NCBI RefSeq assembly: GCF_018139145.2 | Contig: NC_059477.1 | Coordinates: 42,903,502-42,967,501 of the forward strand | Reading direction: 5' to 3' | DNA length: 64,000 nt | DNA from: Gymnogyps californianus | Lineage: Eukaryota > Chordata > Aves > Accipitriformes > Cathartidae | Part shown: positions 60,761-64,000 of the stretch, piece by piece | How positions within the stretch are numbered: the stretch's first letter is position 1 | Layout: each line of letters begins with the position of its first letter | Program-made: the position numbers and the translations under genes | The notes under the pieces: generated by a model | What the model saw: only the letters and a program-made list of their open reading frames with translations | What the model was told of the DNA's origin: nothing | The model's database searches: none

Positions 60761-62929
60761 CCAGGGCAGCGTGTCCTGGCCCTGCAATGACAAATACTGC
60801 TTGCTGGAAGTTATAACCTCCCTTTGCTGTGCTTTGCTATGAAGAAAAAGGGTGTTTCAAATCTTTTGGCAACAACAAAACTCCCACTTTATTATTAAAT
60901 TGGTCGTCGTTTCTCTGATTGAGCGCTGTATCCCATGCATGCCGTGGTGAAGCCTCCTTCCTGGTGGTCCATGGAATGGTCCAAGCAGCAAAGACGAGGC
61001 CGAGCGTGCTCCGACTCCGAGGGACGGCGCGGCAATGACCGACAATGCCTTGAACAGTGTCACGGTGTTGCACATTCTGGGCATGTGGGGGTTGTCACAA
61101 TTTATTTGGCATTTCGACATAAAAATTTCAAGAATAAATGAAGAAGCATGCTCCTGGCCAGGAATTCGGCGCGGTCCACCACCAGCTGATTGCGTCTCAC
61201 ACCCCAACTCCCTTGCTAATGCAGGGGCTATTGATCCTGCTTAGATTGGTCAGGAGCAGGACAAATTATTTTAGGATTTCATCTCAAAGCACTATGTTGA
61301 ATCAATGGCAGTTCACATTTTCCAAGAGGCTGGTGTCTTGCTGAAACCTCTCTTTTCAATCAGAGGAATGAGTCTTTGCAACACTGCTGAGAAACAAAAC
61401 AAGCTATTATCTCCTTGCCCCACCGGGCAGCAAGGCTAGAACCAAGTTACAAGCCCTGGATACACGGTACGTGGTACTGAGCCACGGTAGTAATGGGATG
61501 TCAATGTCGCTGCACAGTCTGGGCCTTAAATGAAAATTAAAAATAGTGCAGTGCTTTAAATGCTCCTGGATCTTAGTTCGCAAATGACAGAACGTCAATA
61601 CTTGGCTGCAATCTTTTATTAAAAGTGTTTTTACAATCTAACTTCACACTTTCCATGGGTACGGTTGAACTCCCGCAGGTACAGTCTGTGCCACAGGCAG
61701 TGCTCGTCAGCATTGAGAGAGTTTAGGTAGAATGTATGAAATTGTGGTTTTCTTCCTTGATCTGCCTTTCTTTGACCTAGGAAAGTCACTGGACTGAGTG
61801 TGGGGTTGCAATTTATCCATTGAGGGTGGATATATAGGATCTATCTATCTAAATTCTGGCAGTCAGGAGCTGAAGTCTTGCCCATCTCCCAGATATATTG
61901 AGTCTCCCGAGTCCCGTGCAAGGCCCCATACTTCTTATGCCTCTTCCAGGGCAATGAGCTGCTGTTCCACCTCTCGCCAAGTGCCGAGCCCCGTGCATTT
62001 AATCAAATTAAGTGAACAGCCCCACCGTACAGCCCCACCGCAGTACGATGGATCTCCCTGGAAGCCTTTAGCTTTTATTATAGCACAACTTCATAATATT
62101 TTCCCTAAAGCCTGCTTTTAATTAATGTATGTATTTTCATTTTCTGTCCAAGATACGACAAATGTTAGGTATCATTAGCTAATACCTGCTGTGCTCCATT
62201 TTCCAATAACGCTATATTTTTTCCTAAGGTAATGAATTTCTCACTTGAAGAATATCCTGTGGATATGCTTTGTTCAAGTTCAAGGTGTTATTTATGTATA
62301 AAAATGGTCATGGTGTACCATTGGAAAAGGAGGAAAAGTGACAGCGAGTACATAGAGTGTGCAAAGAACGGAATTACTTAAGATAATGTGTGGTTTCCTC
62401 TCTTCTAATATGGTGTAGGAATGCCAAGGAGGTTTGCCCCCAGTAAAAAACCAGAGAGCTGGAATTAGGGAGCATTTGCTGATGGGATTAATATTGGTAC
62501 AAGTGGAGGGGGAGCGAGGTTCCGTAGACTATGGGGCGTTTCTCTGCAAATGAACGAGCATCAGCCCAATCTTTCTGCCCCTTATAACGATGTGAGACAA
62601 AGGGGTTTGTGTATGATGGGAACGTAGGCTCAGCTGGGAGGAAGAGCTCCGAATAATCTCAGTGACCTCCTCCATCTCAGACGCGTGCTCTTCAGCAGCT
62701 CCAAGTTTGTATTTGGCGAAGGGAAGGGGAGACGTCGCTTTCATTCACCATGGAGGGATTTTAATGAAAGTTTGAATGGATTTGTGAAACACTGCACATA
62801 TATTTTGAAAGCTTTGAGTGGCAGTTCCATTACACACACACAAATGCCCTAATGCGTAACAGGATTTGAAATGTCTCCCTTGCTGTCAAACAGCCGGCGG
62901 TGATCTGCAGGGGAGGGAATTAAAGAAAA
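60761..62929. other. Noncoding DNA, no gene recognised
   Basis: A tandem doublet of ACAGCCCCACCG occurs at 62,016-62,040 with a one-base spacer. AT-rich stretches alternate with short GC-richer ones. The longest frames are about 116 codons and look random. No gene is recognised. Confidence 0.5.
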
Positions 62930-63130
62930 CTGCTTTTTTTCTCCACTTCCTGAAGTTGCTGAGTGTAATTCAGCTTGTTTTATTTGCTTGATAACCTTGG
63001 AGTAGTTTTTATGTGTAATTAATATTTACAGCATGATTGGCACTTGTCATTCCTGTAGCTTCAGCGATACACAGTGATTAGCTTAACCAGGGAATTTCAT
63101 CAGACAGTGATGCAGAGGTTGTATTAACGA
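62930..63130. promoter_or_regulatory. Candidate AT-rich regulatory block
   Basis: The block contains GTGTAATTCAGC, TTTGCTTGATAACC, GTGTAATTAATATTTACAGC, CATGATTGGCAC and AGTGATTAGC, again mixing TAAT, GATA-like and ATTGG cores without simple repeats. The call is based on texture only. Confidence 0.25.
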
Positions 63131-64000
63131 ACCAGGTCCAGCTTCTTGTGAATGCAGCAATATCCTATCGGGAATATATTCTCAAGTTTAGAGTAAAAGC
63201 AGTAAATGAAAGAATTTTTGTATCTTCCCTATAGAGATTATTCCACAGCCTAATATCTCTCATTTTCAAGATTTCCCTAAAAACCAGCAAAATTGCTCTA
63301 TACCATTCTGACCTCTTCTAGCCCAGCCGATCTTTTCTGGATAGAGCACATCTCCAAACTATTTCCCGCCCCATCAGGTTATCTTGTAGATGTGTATCGC
63401 ACATTCTGCACTCTTGTTTCCATTTCTTTGTCCAAGACTGCGTATTTTTTTAATGTGTATTTGTGTCTTCATACGTTTTTCCAGGTAGCTGGTGATTTTT
63501 GTCGCTCTTCCTCTCATTTGCCAGTTTGTCAGTGGCATCTGTGTGGGATTTACACGCCAGCTTTCATTATCCAGGAACAAACCAGAGCGGGGACTACCAA
63601 TTCTTTCTTTATTTCATGGTATGTTCACAACTAAAGCACAAAACGAAACTGAGATTTTATGTGCAAGTACATTTACAGTTTTCACACTGTGAAATCATCC
63701 CTAACTTTCTTTTAGGCCGGTGTCTGTGAGTGATGCCTTGTGCTCATCACTTCAGCTCCCAGAGCTGGGGAAGAACTCAGACCTCGCTTTCCCAGCGAGG
63801 TAGCGAGGGCAAAGGCATCCGTTCTGCTCTTATGTCCCCATCATATTATCCCTTAATGTAAGTAGGCTGCTCCTTTCTTGTAAACCCACGTGAGATATCA
63901 GCTCAAACGGGCGCCTGTTTTCTTCTGTCTGCATTTGCTGTGACAGACGGGAAATTGCAGTAGCTAAAATGAAAGAAATAAAAAAGAATTTGCGCTGGGG
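63131..64000. other. Noncoding DNA to the end of the window
   Basis: A frame of 113 codons at 63,293-63,634 does not resemble a known protein. CAGCGAGGTAGCGAGG at 63,793-63,808 is a short internal near-repeat. Nothing else is identified. Confidence 0.45.

Noticed and set aside
1..64000. CRISPR array, prokaryotic operon or mobile island
   Set aside because: There are no regularly spaced identical repeats, no dense coding and no ribosome binding sites. The sequence has vertebrate nuclear character throughout.

Overview
This window looks like vertebrate nuclear DNA, most likely from a bird. It contains three fragments that read like CR1 retrotransposon sequence. One is a 3' end with the ending '...GGACT.GATGATC....GGTC..TTCCAACC...GATTCTGTGA' that is typical of archosaur, and especially avian, CR1. 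Interspersed repeats are otherwise sparse, short mononucleotide runs are scattered throughout, and AT-rich blocks alternate with small CpG-dense patches. I see no bacterial operons, ribosome binding sites or long open frames. The longest frame opening with ATG that I checked has 169 codons and sits in a GC-rich patch. I recognise no protein, tRNA, rRNA or microRNA. The simplest reading is a gene desert or a very large intron. I cannot tell which, nor name a nearby gene.

Layout. 1-10,035: single-copy noncoding DNA with a possible but weak spliced exon at 5,292-5,415. 10,067-10,544 and 17,096-17,571: the clearest unusual structure, two copies in the same orientation of a ~477-bp segment that I align at about 98% identity, 7.03 kb apart. 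The first copy is bracketed by a 27-nt imperfect direct repeat. 17,572-28,081: a relic that may be an old SINE/LINE tail, a cluster of nested inverted repeats near 22.65 kb, an A/C-only strand-biased tract at 23.24 kb and an 83-nt pure A/T tract ending at 28,081. 28,082-44,440: mixed sequence with CpG-dense patches (34.85, 38.1, 40.4 kb), an AT-rich block at 36.56-37.23 kb and a GC-rich hexamer array at 42.94 kb. 44,440-44,640: the best candidate regulatory element, with a palindromic POU octamer and a long inverted repeat carrying homeodomain cores. 45-55.6 kb: another CpG patch, a 56-nt pure-purine tract and two AT-rich enhancer-like blocks. 55.6-60.8 kb: the CR1 fragments. 60.8-64 kb: single-copy DNA with one more enhancer-like block.

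How the parts may work together is inference only. Many TAAT, ATTGAT, octamer and FOX/SOX-like sites in AT-rich blocks spaced several kb apart, within DNA poor in transposons and genes, fit a long-range regulatory landscape around a developmental gene. Conservation cannot be seen from one sequence, so the regulatory calls carry low confidence. I found no evidence of a new multigene system. The recent direct duplication and the structured AT-rich elements are the items worth a second look.
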